Assembly (NCBI GenBank): GCA_001749745.1
Contig: JWTM01000424.1
Location: 310,001-374,000 of the forward strand
DNA length: 64,000 nt
Reading direction: 5' to 3'
Source: Candidatus Marispirochaeta associata
GTDB lineage: Bacteria > Spirochaetota > Spirochaetia > JC444 > Marispirochaetaceae
Positions 1 to 7,558 of the stretch are shown piece after piece (position 1 is the first letter of the stretch; each line of letters begins with the position of its first letter). Under the pieces are notes generated by a model. That model did no database searches, had not been told where the DNA came from, and was given only the letters and a program-made list of their open reading frames with translations. A program made the translations under genes and the position numbers.

Positions 1-1186
1 AATTCTCTTCATGCAGATACTCCTTTATCTCCAGCTCTATCTGGATCTCTGTCCCGTTGCCCGGACGGCTATGAATAGTCAACCGCCCGCCGATAATCTC
101 GATTCTCTCCCTCATTCCGCGCAGCCCCAAACCTGAGGACTCCTTCTCTTGGTTAGCGGCTGGGTTAAATCCGTATCCGTCGTCATGGACGCTTATTTTC
201 AGTATGGGATAGGAACTGACTGCCTTCAGCGTTACCGATCCAGCATTCGCATGCTTCCGGATGTTGGTAAGCGCCTCCTGTACGCTCCGATAGAGATGGA
301 TACGCACCTCATAGGGTAAGCGCAGATTCTTGAGACCCAGTTCGGTGAAGTGGGCCGTCCAACCGGCCTTCTCGGCCGTCTCCTTCAGGAGGGAGCGAAG
401 GCCTTGGGCTAGGGGCAGCGATGCAGCCTTGCCCGGTCGAATATCGTAGGAAAGTTGCCGGATCTTCTCAATGGTGCTATTCAATAGCTCCTCCCTGCGG
501 GATGATTCAGACTCCATCCGGAGCAGGTAGAGTTCCTGGGCGATATCGTCATGCAGGTCCAGCGCAACGGAGTGCATGCTCTTCTCATAATCGCTTATCA
601 GATGGCGGGAGAGGTGGCGTGCCCGTTGCTCCGCTTTAAGGATGGACCTATTCCGCTGCTCCACTACTACTAATGCGAAGAGTCCCGTGAGCGAAAGCAG
701 GGCGGCGAAGAGTAGGAGATTCTGGAAATAGAGTGACTGTTCATTGGCGTAGTCGGAGATAACCCTAGAGATTTGCTGCAGGGTCTGAGTCAATTCAATG
801 AGCTCTTTTCCTGAACTAGATCCCTCGAATGAATCTGAATCAATACCCTGTGCGCTGAGGGTTTCGGCAAGCTTCGTTAGTTCATGTCGCGCCCGCTCTA
901 CCTCGGGATCCAGGATGCCGATGCCCTTTAAGAGGCTGATTTCACTTAAGCTGTCGATAGCTGTGAGTGTCTGCAGCCATTGTGCGTTTGCAGTATCGTA
1001 TTGGGCTGTAAGCAGCAGGGATTGGGTTCCCGACCAGAGTTCTGCCGCTTTCCGGGCCTTCTCGTCGGCTAAGGCCACGGTTTCCCGAACCTCGAAAAAT
1101 GAGAGCCGGAGAAACGAGATTGAAGCCAGAGCTAAGACGAGGAGCAAGGCGAGGGTCAGCGCACTTTTTCGATTAACTTCTCGCAT
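1..1186 (-). CDS. NarL-type (HPK7) sensor histidine kinase, C-terminus cut by window edge
   Basis: About 395 codons are visible from ATG 1186 and the frame is still open at base 1. The protein has an N-terminal membrane segment (about residues 8-27), an extracytoplasmic stretch of about 130 residues, a second membrane segment (about 155-180), a HisKA_3 dimerisation domain and a HATPase domain. The phospho-acceptor motif is DLHDDIAQ with His about 212. The N-box is ALTNIRKHAN with Asn about 308, and the G-box GLGLRGMRERI follows. This is the layout of kinases that signal to LuxR/NarL-type response regulators; the partner is probably beyond the left edge. It is transcribed divergently from the ECF-like membrane gene at 1246, about 60 bases away. 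The ligand cannot be inferred. Confidence 0.88.
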   Translation of the reverse strand, partial: MREVNRKSALTLALLLVLALASISFLRLSFFEVRETVALADEKARKAAELWSGTQSLLLTAQYDTANAQWLQTLTAIDSLSEISLLKGIGILDPEVERARHELTKLAETLSAQGIDSDSFEGSSSGKELIELTQTLQQISRVISDYANEQSLYFQNLLLFAALLSLTGLFALVVVEQRNRSILKAEQRARHLSRHLISDYEKSMHSVALDLHDDIAQELYLLRMESESSRREELLNSTIEKIRQLSYDIRPGKAASLPLAQGLRSLLKETAEKAGWTAHFTELGLKNLRLPYEVRIHLYRSVQEALTNIRKHANAGSVTLKAVSSYPILKISVHDDGYGFNPAANQEKESSGLGLRGMRERIEIIGGRLTIHSRPGNGTEIQIELEIKEYLHEEN

Positions 1187-1245
1187 TCCGCTATAAATCC
1201 CGCTACACTAATGATTATTCAAGTTGTAATGCCCGGAGGCGGAAA

Positions 1246-1845
1246 ATGCAAGCTGCTATGCAGCGGGTTTACGGAAAAGTCAAACAGAGCTCATTTCTGA
1301 TTCCTCTCGCCGTGGTCGGCTGCGCCCTGCTCAATATGCTGGTTGAGCGCATCAATGTGCCCCTCCGGCTCCCCTTCTTTTTCGACTCCGTTTTTACCGC
1401 CGTTGCCGGCGCTTTGTTCGGAATAGTCCCCGGTATCCTTACCGGAATGGCGACTAATCTCTTTATGGAGCTCGGTTACGGACTGCCGAACCTCTACTGG
1501 CAGTGGGCGCTCTGCAACATGGCTACCGGCGGGATTGTCGGTTTGGCCGTCCGGCTGAACCATTTTGAGAGTATTCGGGATCTACTGCTGGTTATCCTCG
1601 CGGTCGCTCTGGCCAATGCGCTTTTGGGTACCATAATCGCCACCCTCGTCTTCGGCGGGTTAACCACGGGCAACACCATCGACAGCATCGTTCTCGGCTT
1701 CATGGCCACCGGACGCAGCATCGTGAGCAGCGCCTTCCTGGGACGAATCGTCTCCAACCTGATTGATAAGGCTATTGCGGTGGGGGTCGCTTTCATGGCG
1801 TTTCATTTCCTGCGAATAAAACCCGGGGACTCCCTCAATCTCTAA
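1246..1845 (+). CDS. ECF-transporter S-component-like integral membrane protein
   Basis: A 199-residue, very hydrophobic protein with about five to six membrane segments. Charged residues are confined to short loops, and Gly/Ala-rich helices with a VAGALFGIVPGILTG segment resemble substrate-binding S components of energy-coupling factor transporters. The start is ATG 1246, preceded by GGAGG at 1235-1239 (6-base spacing). No ATPase (EcfA) or EcfT gene is adjacent, so it would have to share a core module encoded elsewhere. Alternatively it is a membrane sensor partner of the divergent histidine kinase, since such pairs occur in spirochaetes. Substrate unknown. The family call rests on topology and general resemblance only. 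Confidence 0.55.
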   Translation: MQAAMQRVYGKVKQSSFLIPLAVVGCALLNMLVERINVPLRLPFFFDSVFTAVAGALFGIVPGILTGMATNLFMELGYGLPNLYWQWALCNMATGGIVGLAVRLNHFESIRDLLLVILAVALANALLGTIIATLVFGGLTTGNTIDSIVLGFMATGRSIVSSAFLGRIVSNLIDKAIAVGVAFMAFHFLRIKPGDSLNL

Positions 1846-1855
1846 AGATCTTAAG

Positions 1856-1915
1856 TTTCCCGGTCCTCTGGGAATGGGTGTGAGAATCTCACAGGTAAAT
1901 TGTGAGTTTCTCGTA
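1856..1915 (+). promoter_or_regulatory. Tandem operator-like palindromes upstream of lipoprotein gene
   Basis: TGTGAGAATCTCACA at 1879-1893 is a perfect inverted repeat around one central base. A second, partial copy TGTGAGTTTCTCGTA lies at 1901-1915, exactly 22 bases (two helical turns) downstream on the same face. Both lie 60-100 bases upstream of the lipoprotein start at 1977. This arrangement is typical of a dimeric DNA-binding regulator. A small TTCCC/GGGAA hairpin (1856-1874) just before it may terminate transcription from the upstream membrane-protein gene. The regulator is unknown. Confidence 0.4.
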
Positions 1916-1976
1916 TTGTGGTAATGGAAGAAGTGTCCAAAAATAATGTTATATACCAAATTAATGGAGATTTTAA

Positions 1977-3359
1977 ATGAAACGGATTGCAACGATTTTG
2001 CTTGTGACTGTGTTGGTTGCGTTATTTATCGGCTGTTCCGGCGGCGGGGCAGGTGATGGGGGAGGGGGAGACACCAGTCTTACTCTATCTGAATTGATTA
2101 GCACTATTCCGGAGTTCGAAGCCAAAGTACCCGATAGTTTCTCCGATTCATCGGCGCCATCAGGAAATATCATGCTTGCTATTGCACCATATGACGATTC
2201 AGGACAACAAGGCGTAATTGGCGGCACGATGGAATCGATGATGATTAATGCTATAGGCGATTTAAACAAGCTTGATGCAAGATATAGTCACGTCTGGAGC
2301 AGAGTATTTATTCGCTTATTGAAGGACCAGGTTTTTACAATAGCTTCGGCCGGATATGACACGGATATCAATCTTGGTACGCTGGCTTTTCCCGCTGGTA
2401 CGTATGGTCCCAATGATCAAACAAGTATTGATTGGGGTAGTGTTCGTATCGCGAAAGTTTCTTCTTCCAATACTGAAGTTAAGTGGACAACGGGGTTGTG
2501 GGAGCCCTTCGGGGATTTATATATTCTCATGAGGATTACAGAGCTTGGTAACGGTAATCTTGAAGTAAGAACACATGTGAAAGTTGATCTTCAATCTGCC
2601 CCCGGAACCTTTCATGACTTCTATACGGCATATGTTAACGAGGCCACCGGTGTTGTTGAGATTTTTTTAAATGATCCGACGAGTGGGCCCTGGTATTTCA
2701 CCCAATATACGGATAACGATGGATACCTGCGATCCATGTTTACTTTTGGTGATGTAGGTTCTGACAGTGAGGCTATTAGTGTAATGATTGCTGATTCCAC
2801 TGGAGCGGGCGTAGCAGGAACCCAATACACTCCTAGTACAGGAAAATATCAAAACTCATTGGAGTCCTATGATTTATCTGGGCACCTGATGCGGGCAGTA
2901 TATGATGTTGATCCTGGTACCGATTCTATGAAATCTATCTCTCCGGATGACTCAGGAAACTATAATTATTCCTATCCACTGCTCAAACTCAAAAAAAGCG
3001 GCTACACTCTAACGGTGGATGATTCTACAACGCCAAATCGATATTGGTTGGATTTTGATACTAGCACACCCAACGTCTATGATGCCGGTACCGATATAGA
3101 TCTTGAGTATTATGTTCAGAGTAATAGCGGCTACCTGATCTATGATAAGTCTACCGGGACTTCATCTTCTGCAACGATCGATACCTGGTTCAGTACCGAG
3201 GATCTTCCTACTACAATCGATAATTCTGCATTAATATCTCAGATGGAATCTTTGGCCATCACATGGCACGATAGTGAGAAAGCCAATATTGCAAAAGACT
3301 ATACATCGGAAATGAATTTTCCCGCTGATGTTAGTGGTTGGCCGGTACCTGTACCCTAA
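1977..3359 (+). CDS. AT-rich lipoprotein of unknown function
   Basis: 460 residues. The signal peptide ends in the lipobox LFIGC, and the lipidated Cys is followed by a Gly/Asp tether (SGGGAGDGGGG). ATG 1977 has GGAGA at 1966-1970. The body is rich in Asp, Ser, Thr, Tyr and Gly with alternating short hydrophobic stretches, as in beta-rich surface or periplasmic proteins. I recognise no domain. Base composition is visibly more AT-rich than the flanking genes, a property shared with the M30 lipoprotein at 41396-43156, which has the same type of Gly-rich tether. It is probably exposed at the cell surface or in the periplasm. It ends just before a hairpin shared with the convergent toxin gene. 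Confidence 0.7.
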   Translation: MKRIATILLVTVLVALFIGCSGGGAGDGGGGDTSLTLSELISTIPEFEAKVPDSFSDSSAPSGNIMLAIAPYDDSGQQGVIGGTMESMMINAIGDLNKLDARYSHVWSRVFIRLLKDQVFTIASAGYDTDINLGTLAFPAGTYGPNDQTSIDWGSVRIAKVSSSNTEVKWTTGLWEPFGDLYILMRITELGNGNLEVRTHVKVDLQSAPGTFHDFYTAYVNEATGVVEIFLNDPTSGPWYFTQYTDNDGYLRSMFTFGDVGSDSEAISVMIADSTGAGVAGTQYTPSTGKYQNSLESYDLSGHLMRAVYDVDPGTDSMKSISPDDSGNYNYSYPLLKLKKSGYTLTVDDSTTPNRYWLDFDTSTPNVYDAGTDIDLEYYVQSNSGYLIYDKSTGTSSSATIDTWFSTEDLPTTIDNSALISQMESLAITWHDSEKANIAKDYTSEMNFPADVSGWPVPVP

Positions 3360-3402
3360 GATTCAGCGGGTTGATCGAAAATAAAATGTTCACTTAAAAA
3401 TA

Positions 3403-3433
3403 AAAGGCGGTTCCCAATTGTGGAGCCGCCTTT
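3403..3433. terminator. Bidirectional intrinsic terminator between lipoprotein and vapC
   Basis: Arms 3403-3414 and 3422-3433 form a 12-bp stem (AAAGGCGGTTCC with GGAGCCGCCTTT, one G-T pair) around a 7-base loop. On the minus strand the stem is followed by TTTTATTTTTAAG, a good U-tract, so it should end the toxin-antitoxin transcript. On the plus strand the tail is weaker. Confidence 0.7.
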
Positions 3434-3453
3434 GTAGCTGTGGTGTGTAGGGT

Positions 3454-3888
3454 TTACCCCACCGGATCCACCACCTCAAACCAACCAAACATCTCAAAAT
3501 CCCGCACATTCCTGGTATAAAACTTTTTTACCCCATTCGCTTTAAGCACTATGGCCAATCGAGCATCGAAGGTGCGCCCGGCGGGAAAGGTGCTCTTTTT
3601 CCAGATGGTCTCCAAGTCTTTCATCAAGTCGGATGCCCAGGCGCAGTGGAGCCAGCCGCTTTTATTGCGGTACCAGTCGACGGCGTCAGCGGTTTGCGCG
3701 GCAGAGAGCGGATTGTCCACTACCTTTGTGTTGCGCAATAATCGATATAGTTCGAACCAGACTTGATCTGCAACTATCCACTCCCTTGAATTACTTAGAG
3801 CATTTTCGATAAGCGAACGGCAGGCGGTATGTTCTGCACAATCGCGGTTCAGCGCGTAAAAGAGGATGTTAGTGTCAAGGCTCTTCAT
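3454..3888 (-). CDS. PIN-domain ribonuclease toxin, VapC family (module 1)
   Basis: 144 residues, the normal VapC length. PIN-domain acidic residues are in the expected places: SLDTN near the N-terminus, an acidic residue in WFELYRLL around residue 45, and TFDARLAIV around residue 105, followed by the late NVRDF segment. VapC toxins are Mg-dependent endoribonucleases that cleave tRNA or rRNA and are neutralised by the cognate antitoxin. It overlaps the ribbon-helix-helix antitoxin gene by 14 bases, the usual antitoxin-first coupling, and is followed by a strong terminator. Confidence 0.88.
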   Translation of the reverse strand: MKSLDTNILFYALNRDCAEHTACRSLIENALSNSREWIVADQVWFELYRLLRNTKVVDNPLSAAQTADAVDWYRNKSGWLHCAWASDLMKDLETIWKKSTFPAGRTFDARLAIVLKANGVKKFYTRNVRDFEMFGWFEVVDPVG

Positions 3889-4105
3889 ATGCTGTTTCCC
3901 GGAGATCCTCGGCGGCCACTTTTACGGTTCCGCAGGAATAGACTGGCGCTTCCTCTTTGGCGAACTCTTTATCGGGACCATAGCGAGCGAGCCAGAGGTC
4001 TACTGCACTGCGGATCAACTCGCTTACCGGTCGGTCCTGCTGTTTTGCCAATCGTCGTAGGCGGGAAAGTTGAGGTTCGGGGAATAGAATCTGCATTCTT
4101 TCCAT
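3875..4105 (-). CDS. Ribbon-helix-helix antitoxin (module 1)
   Basis: 76 residues. The N-terminal half (about 4-45) fits a CopG/Arc-type RHH fold: a short beta strand QILFPEP, then helix LSRLRRLAKQQ, then SVSEL-like turn PVSELIRSAVDLWL. The acidic C-terminal tail should bind and inhibit the PIN toxin. The predicted promoter places the transcription start at or within a base or two of ATG 4105, so the message may be leaderless. A second ATG at 4096 is possible but lacks useful spacing from a ribosome-binding site. RHH antitoxins repress their own promoters, and two TGTATACA boxes sit exactly where that would happen. Confidence 0.85.
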   Translation of the reverse strand: MERMQILFPEPQLSRLRRLAKQQDRPVSELIRSAVDLWLARYGPDKEFAKEEAPVYSCGTVKVAAEDLRETAYEEP

Positions 4106-4140
4106 GTATACATTATAAACATGTATACAGCTGATGGCAA
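4105..4140 (-). promoter_or_regulatory. Toxin-antitoxin promoter with two TGTATACA operators
   Basis: On the minus strand there is a -35 TTGCCA (4135-4140), a 17-bp spacer and a consensus -10 TATAAT (4112-4117). The palindrome TGTATACA occurs twice, at 4122-4129 (inside the spacer) and 4105-4112 (over the start site), with centres 17 bp apart. Occupancy by the RHH antitoxin would block RNA polymerase. The predicted +1 coincides with the antitoxin ATG. Confidence 0.75.
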
Positions 4141-4145
4141 GTTCA

Positions 4146-4550
4146 TTAATCCCCCCAATCCTCCACCCTCAGCCCCGGAATCCCGGTGAAATCCCTGGCG
4201 TTCAAGGTGGCCAGGATCAAGCCGTGTCGTAAGGCTGTCGCTGCGATGCAGAGATCTATGACGGGGCGGGTGCTGCCCTCTTGAACAGCCTGGGCCCGCA
4301 GTTTTGCGTAGATCTCTGATTCCGGCCTGGTGAAATCCAACAGGGTCAATTTGCCCTTCAAAACGGTACTGTACAAGTGTTGTAGTCTTTCACTGCCTGA
4401 CATATGTATTCCTTGTAGGACCTCCATCTCGCAGAAGACCGAAACCGTACAGGCCTCGTCTCCCGCTTCACGCCAGCGTCGGATTACCGGCTCAAGCGGG
4501 ATGCGTTTCAAGGGCTGGCTGTAAACCGAGGTATCCAGTAGGTAGGTCAC
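4146..4550 (-). CDS. PIN-domain ribonuclease toxin, VapC family (module 2)
   Basis: 134 residues with PIN-domain signatures: LLDTSVYS at the N-terminus, the conserved Glu in CEMEVLQG near residue 43, the central Asp in VIDLCIAATAL near residue 97, and LATLNARDF near residue 115. It overlaps the upstream antitoxin by 4 bases (ATGA type). It is clearly diverged from the PIN toxin of module 1, so the two modules are not a recent duplication. Confidence 0.9.
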   Translation of the reverse strand: MTYLLDTSVYSQPLKRIPLEPVIRRWREAGDEACTVSVFCEMEVLQGIHMSGSERLQHLYSTVLKGKLTLLDFTRPESEIYAKLRAQAVQEGSTRPVIDLCIAATALRHGLILATLNARDFTGIPGLRVEDWGD

Positions 4551-4813
4551 TTGTCGACGTCCTGAAAGGGATTCGCAAAGGGATCGTTGACTCTTTTCGG
4601 CAGTTTGATTTCATCTTCACTAGCCATCTGTGCCGTATAGCGTTCCCGGGCTTCCCATACCTCCGAGCGGTTGCTTTCAGTGCGCTCGATCGGTTCGATG
4701 CGAACGAAGGGGCGTCCCCGCTTGGTGACGATTACGCCTTCTCCGCTACTCTCAACTTCATCGCAAATCTGGGACAATTTGGTTTTAACCTCGAAAATAC
4801 CAAGTGTTTTCAT
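4547..4813 (-). CDS. Phd/YefM-type antitoxin (module 2)
   Basis: 88 residues. The N-terminal FEVKTKLSQICDEVE and VIVTKRGRPFVRIEP are the classic Phd/YefM fold, in which the first 50 residues bind operator DNA. The C-terminal tail from about residue 55 is charged and would wrap around the toxin. ATG 4813 lacks a clear Shine-Dalgarno sequence. A 12-bp palindrome lies just upstream at 4830-4841. Order and coupling (antitoxin then toxin) are standard. Confidence 0.9.
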   Translation of the reverse strand: MKTLGIFEVKTKLSQICDEVESSGEGVIVTKRGRPFVRIEPIERTESNRSEVWEARERYTAQMASEDEIKLPKRVNDPFANPFQDVDK

Positions 4814-4829
4814 ATATAAAAACTACTAG

Positions 4830-4841
4830 ACAACTAGTTGT
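4830..4841. promoter_or_regulatory. Palindrome ACAACTAGTTGT, candidate operator of antitoxin module 2
   Basis: A perfect 12-bp palindrome 16 bases upstream of the Phd-type antitoxin start, in an AT-rich promoter-like stretch. Related CTAGT/AGTTG fragments flank it. Phd proteins bind short palindromes overlapping their own promoter, so autoregulation is a reasonable inference. Confidence 0.45.
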
Positions 4842-4882
4842 AAAACAAGCAACTCGTAATATTGACCCTCTCCTCCCCAACC

Positions 4883-4912
4883 TTGCTCCCGCCCCTTCCT
4901 TCGGTGTAAAGT
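4883..4912 (+). promoter_or_regulatory. Candidate promoter for the TPR-TraB-kinase operon
   Basis: TTGCTC (4883-4888), 18-bp spacer and TAAAGT (4907-4912), 44 bases before the ATG at 4956. The spacer end CCTTCCTTCGGTGTAAAG resembles the equivalent part of the promoter at 8706-8735 (CCTTCCTTTACGGTGTAGAA). The match is only moderate. Confidence 0.35.
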
Positions 4913-4955
4913 AGCGGATGTCACGCTAACTTCACGGTTATTGAGGTTGATCAAC

Positions 4956-6368
4956 ATGCGTTTGCAACGTAGTGGTTTATATTCAGTTCTACGCCCGACT
5001 ATCGCCTTATTTCTGGTTCTGGGGCTCTTCTTTGGCTGCGCCACGGTCGAGAAGGCTCCGGAGGAGCCGGAAGAGGAGGCGATCTCCCTGGAGGAGGAGA
5101 CCTACCAGGGGATGAGCTATTATGCCGCCACCGGGGATCCCGCCGCGGCGATTGCCGCCTTCGAGCGGGCCAAGAAGGTGAATCCCGACGATCCCGAGAC
5201 CCGGGTGCTCTACTCCTCGCTACTTCTGGCGGTGGGGCAGTTCGACGAGGCCCGGGGGGAGCTGGAAGCGGTCCTGGATCAGTATCCGGACAATATCAAC
5301 GCCCGCTATAATCTCTCGCTAATCGAGGGGGCCCAGGGGAACCGGGCTGCTCAGCGGGCCGAATTAGAGGCGATCCTGGAACTCGACCCCGACGAGCCCC
5401 GGGCCAATGCGACCATGGGCGAGATCTACCTGGCTGAAGGAAATACCGCCGAGGCGAAGAAGGTCTTCAAACGCAGTATCGAGTCAGATCCTGAGAATCT
5501 GGTAGCCCGTATCGGCTACGGTAACGCCCTGCGGAAATCCGAGGCTTACGAGGCCTCGGTGGAGCAGTTTGACGCCGCCGCCGAGCTCGATCCCGACTAC
5601 TCCTTCGTCTATGCCGACCGGGCGCGGAGCAAGCTCCACCTGCGGGATCCGAAGGGGGCCGAGGCGGATATGACCCAGGCCATCGAGGCCCTGCCGGACC
5701 ACTACTGGCACTATATCGACCGGGGCAAGGTCAGGTTGATCGACCTGGGACGACCGACGGATGCGCTGGAGGATTTCAATACTGCAATCGAGATCGACGA
5801 CGGCCCCTTTTATGCCTATGCCTACCGGGGCGGGATCCTGATCGATCTGTCGCGATACGAGGCGGCCCTGGAAGATCTGGAGACGGTCTATCGCAAGCGG
5901 CCCGACTACTATCCGGTCTACCCCGACCTGGCGATGCTCTACTTCTTAAACGGCGAGTGGAGTAAGGTCCGGCTGATGAGCCTGGAAAGCGCCAAAGAGG
6001 ATCCGGAGAATCCGGGCTTTGTGCTTATGGCCGGCGCCTCCTATTATCTGGAAGGCAAAGAGAAAGAGGGACGGAAGTTCTTTGAGGATACGGTCAATAC
6101 ATTTCCCCGGGACTCCTCGGCCTATCATGTGGCCCGCGCCTTCGTCGAGCCCGGTTACGAGGGGAGCGCTCTCAGAAAGGTGCAGCAGGACGAGAGCCCG
6201 TTATTGAAGAATCAGATGCTCTTCTATCTGGCCCTCTTCTATAAAACCCATGATCTACCCGGACTCTCCCAGACGCTGTTGATGGAAGTGGCGGACGCAA
6301 ATATTCTCTCCCTGCGGGAGACGCGCCTGGCCCGGGAGGGCCTGGCGGAACTTGGAGTTAATGAGTGA
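4956..6368 (+). CDS. TPR-repeat lipoprotein
   Basis: 470 residues from ATG 4956, which has GAGG at 4943-4946. An in-frame TTG at 4941 overlaps that site and is less likely. The signal peptide ends in LGLFFGC (lipidated Cys), followed by an acidic linker. From about residue 45 to 350 there are eight or more tetratricopeptide repeats, with typical A..G...Y..A and LDPD / NPDDPE turns, including NLVARIGYGNALRKS. It should be a periplasmic or outer-membrane scaffold for protein-protein contacts. The gene overlaps the TraB-family gene by 4 bases (GTGA), so the two are translationally coupled. Partner unknown. Confidence 0.85.
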   Translation: MRLQRSGLYSVLRPTIALFLVLGLFFGCATVEKAPEEPEEEAISLEEETYQGMSYYAATGDPAAAIAAFERAKKVNPDDPETRVLYSSLLLAVGQFDEARGELEAVLDQYPDNINARYNLSLIEGAQGNRAAQRAELEAILELDPDEPRANATMGEIYLAEGNTAEAKKVFKRSIESDPENLVARIGYGNALRKSEAYEASVEQFDAAAELDPDYSFVYADRARSKLHLRDPKGAEADMTQAIEALPDHYWHYIDRGKVRLIDLGRPTDALEDFNTAIEIDDGPFYAYAYRGGILIDLSRYEAALEDLETVYRKRPDYYPVYPDLAMLYFLNGEWSKVRLMSLESAKEDPENPGFVLMAGASYYLEGKEKEGRKFFEDTVNTFPRDSSAYHVARAFVEPGYEGSALRKVQQDESPLLKNQMLFYLALFYKTHDLPGLSQTLLMEVADANILSLRETRLAREGLAELGVNE

Positions 6369-7558
6369 GTGATACCCATGTAAGCGATACGATAACCCGG
6401 GTGCAGCTAAAGGGCAGAGAGGTCGTCCTGATCGGCACCGCCCACGTCTCGGCCGAGAGCGCCGACGAGGTGGAGCGGGTAATCCGGGAAGAGACTCCCG
6501 ACCATGTGGCCATCGAGATCGACGCCGGCCGTTTCGCGGCGATGAAGAAGAAACAGACCTGGGAGAGTATGAATATCGGCCAGGTCCTCAAGCAGGGCAA
6601 GGGTTTTCTGCTTCTGACCAATCTGGTTCTGACTGCCTTTCAGCGGCGGATGGGGATGAACCTGGGGATTACTCCGGGACTCGAGATGAAGCGGGCGGTG
6701 GAGACCTGCGAATCCGAGGGGATCGCCTTCACCTTCGCCGACCGGGAGATCCAAACCACCCTGCGCCGGGCCTGGGCCAAGTCCAGCTTCTGGGGCAAGA
6801 ACAAGCTTTTCGCCTCTCTCTTGAGTTCGGCCTTCACCAATGAGAAGCTGACCGAGGAAGAGATCGAGCGCCTGAAAGAGAAGAGCGCCCTCCAGGATAT
6901 GATGGAGGAGCTTGCCGACTATCTCCCCTCGGTGAAAGAGGTGTTAATCGACGAACGGGACCGCTACCTGGCTACGAAGATCTTCGGCGCCCCGGGCGAT
7001 AAGGTGGTGGCGGTGATCGGCGCCGGCCACGGTCCGGGTATTGTCCGTATTCTGCATGAGCTGGACGAGGGAAAACAGAACTCCGATCTGACTGATATCT
7101 CGAACGTTCCCCCGCCGAGCCGCTTCAGCAAGATTGCCCCGTATCTCATTCCGGCCTTGATCTTCGCGATCGTGGCCGCGGGCTTCGTTAACGCCGGCTG
7201 GCGGAACGCGGTGGAGATGCTCTGGATGTGGGTGCTGGTCAACGGGACCCTCTCCGCGGTGGGCGCCATCGTCGCATTGGCCCATCCGTTGACGATTCTC
7301 CTCTCCTTCTTGGCGGCGCCGGTCACCTCGATGAATCCCACCATCGGCGTGGGAATCGTTACCGGCCTGATCGAGGGCTTCCTGCGAAAACCCCGGGTAA
7401 GCGACTTTGAGAACCTGCATGAGGATATCCTGAGCATCCGCGGCTTCTACCGCAACCGCTTTACCCATGCTCTGCTGGTCTTCTTCCTCTCTTCGGTAGG
7501 AAGCGCGATCGGTACCTTCATCGGCATCCCCTATCTCACCTCGCTGATCGGCGGCTGA
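6365..7558 (+). CDS. traB: TraB/PrgY family membrane protein
   Basis: 397 residues starting with GTG 6365, whose GTGA overlaps the stop of the TPR gene. The N-terminal soluble domain (about 1-240) carries the TraB signatures GTAHVS near residue 23 and GAGH near residue 219. The family is proposed to be metal-dependent proteases related to GumN/Tiki. The C-terminal part (about 255-395) holds four to five membrane helices. The family is named from enterococcal PrgY/TraB, which block self-response to sex pheromone, but most chromosomal members such as this one have no known role. Position between a TPR lipoprotein and a histidine kinase suggests an envelope-monitoring unit; that is inference. 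A GumN-like relative lies at 11901. Confidence 0.9.
   Translation: MSDTHVSDTITRVQLKGREVVLIGTAHVSAESADEVERVIREETPDHVAIEIDAGRFAAMKKKQTWESMNIGQVLKQGKGFLLLTNLVLTAFQRRMGMNLGITPGLEMKRAVETCESEGIAFTFADREIQTTLRRAWAKSSFWGKNKLFASLLSSAFTNEKLTEEEIERLKEKSALQDMMEELADYLPSVKEVLIDERDRYLATKIFGAPGDKVVAVIGAGHGPGIVRILHELDEGKQNSDLTDISNVPPPSRFSKIAPYLIPALIFAIVAAGFVNAGWRNAVEMLWMWVLVNGTLSAVGAIVALAHPLTILLSFLAAPVTSMNPTIGVGIVTGLIEGFLRKPRVSDFENLHEDILSIRGFYRNRFTHALLVFFLSSVGSAIGTFIGIPYLTSLIGG

Noticed and set aside
3454..4813. The two toxin-antitoxin modules as a duplication
   Set aside because: The PIN toxins differ throughout and the antitoxins belong to different families (RHH and Phd).
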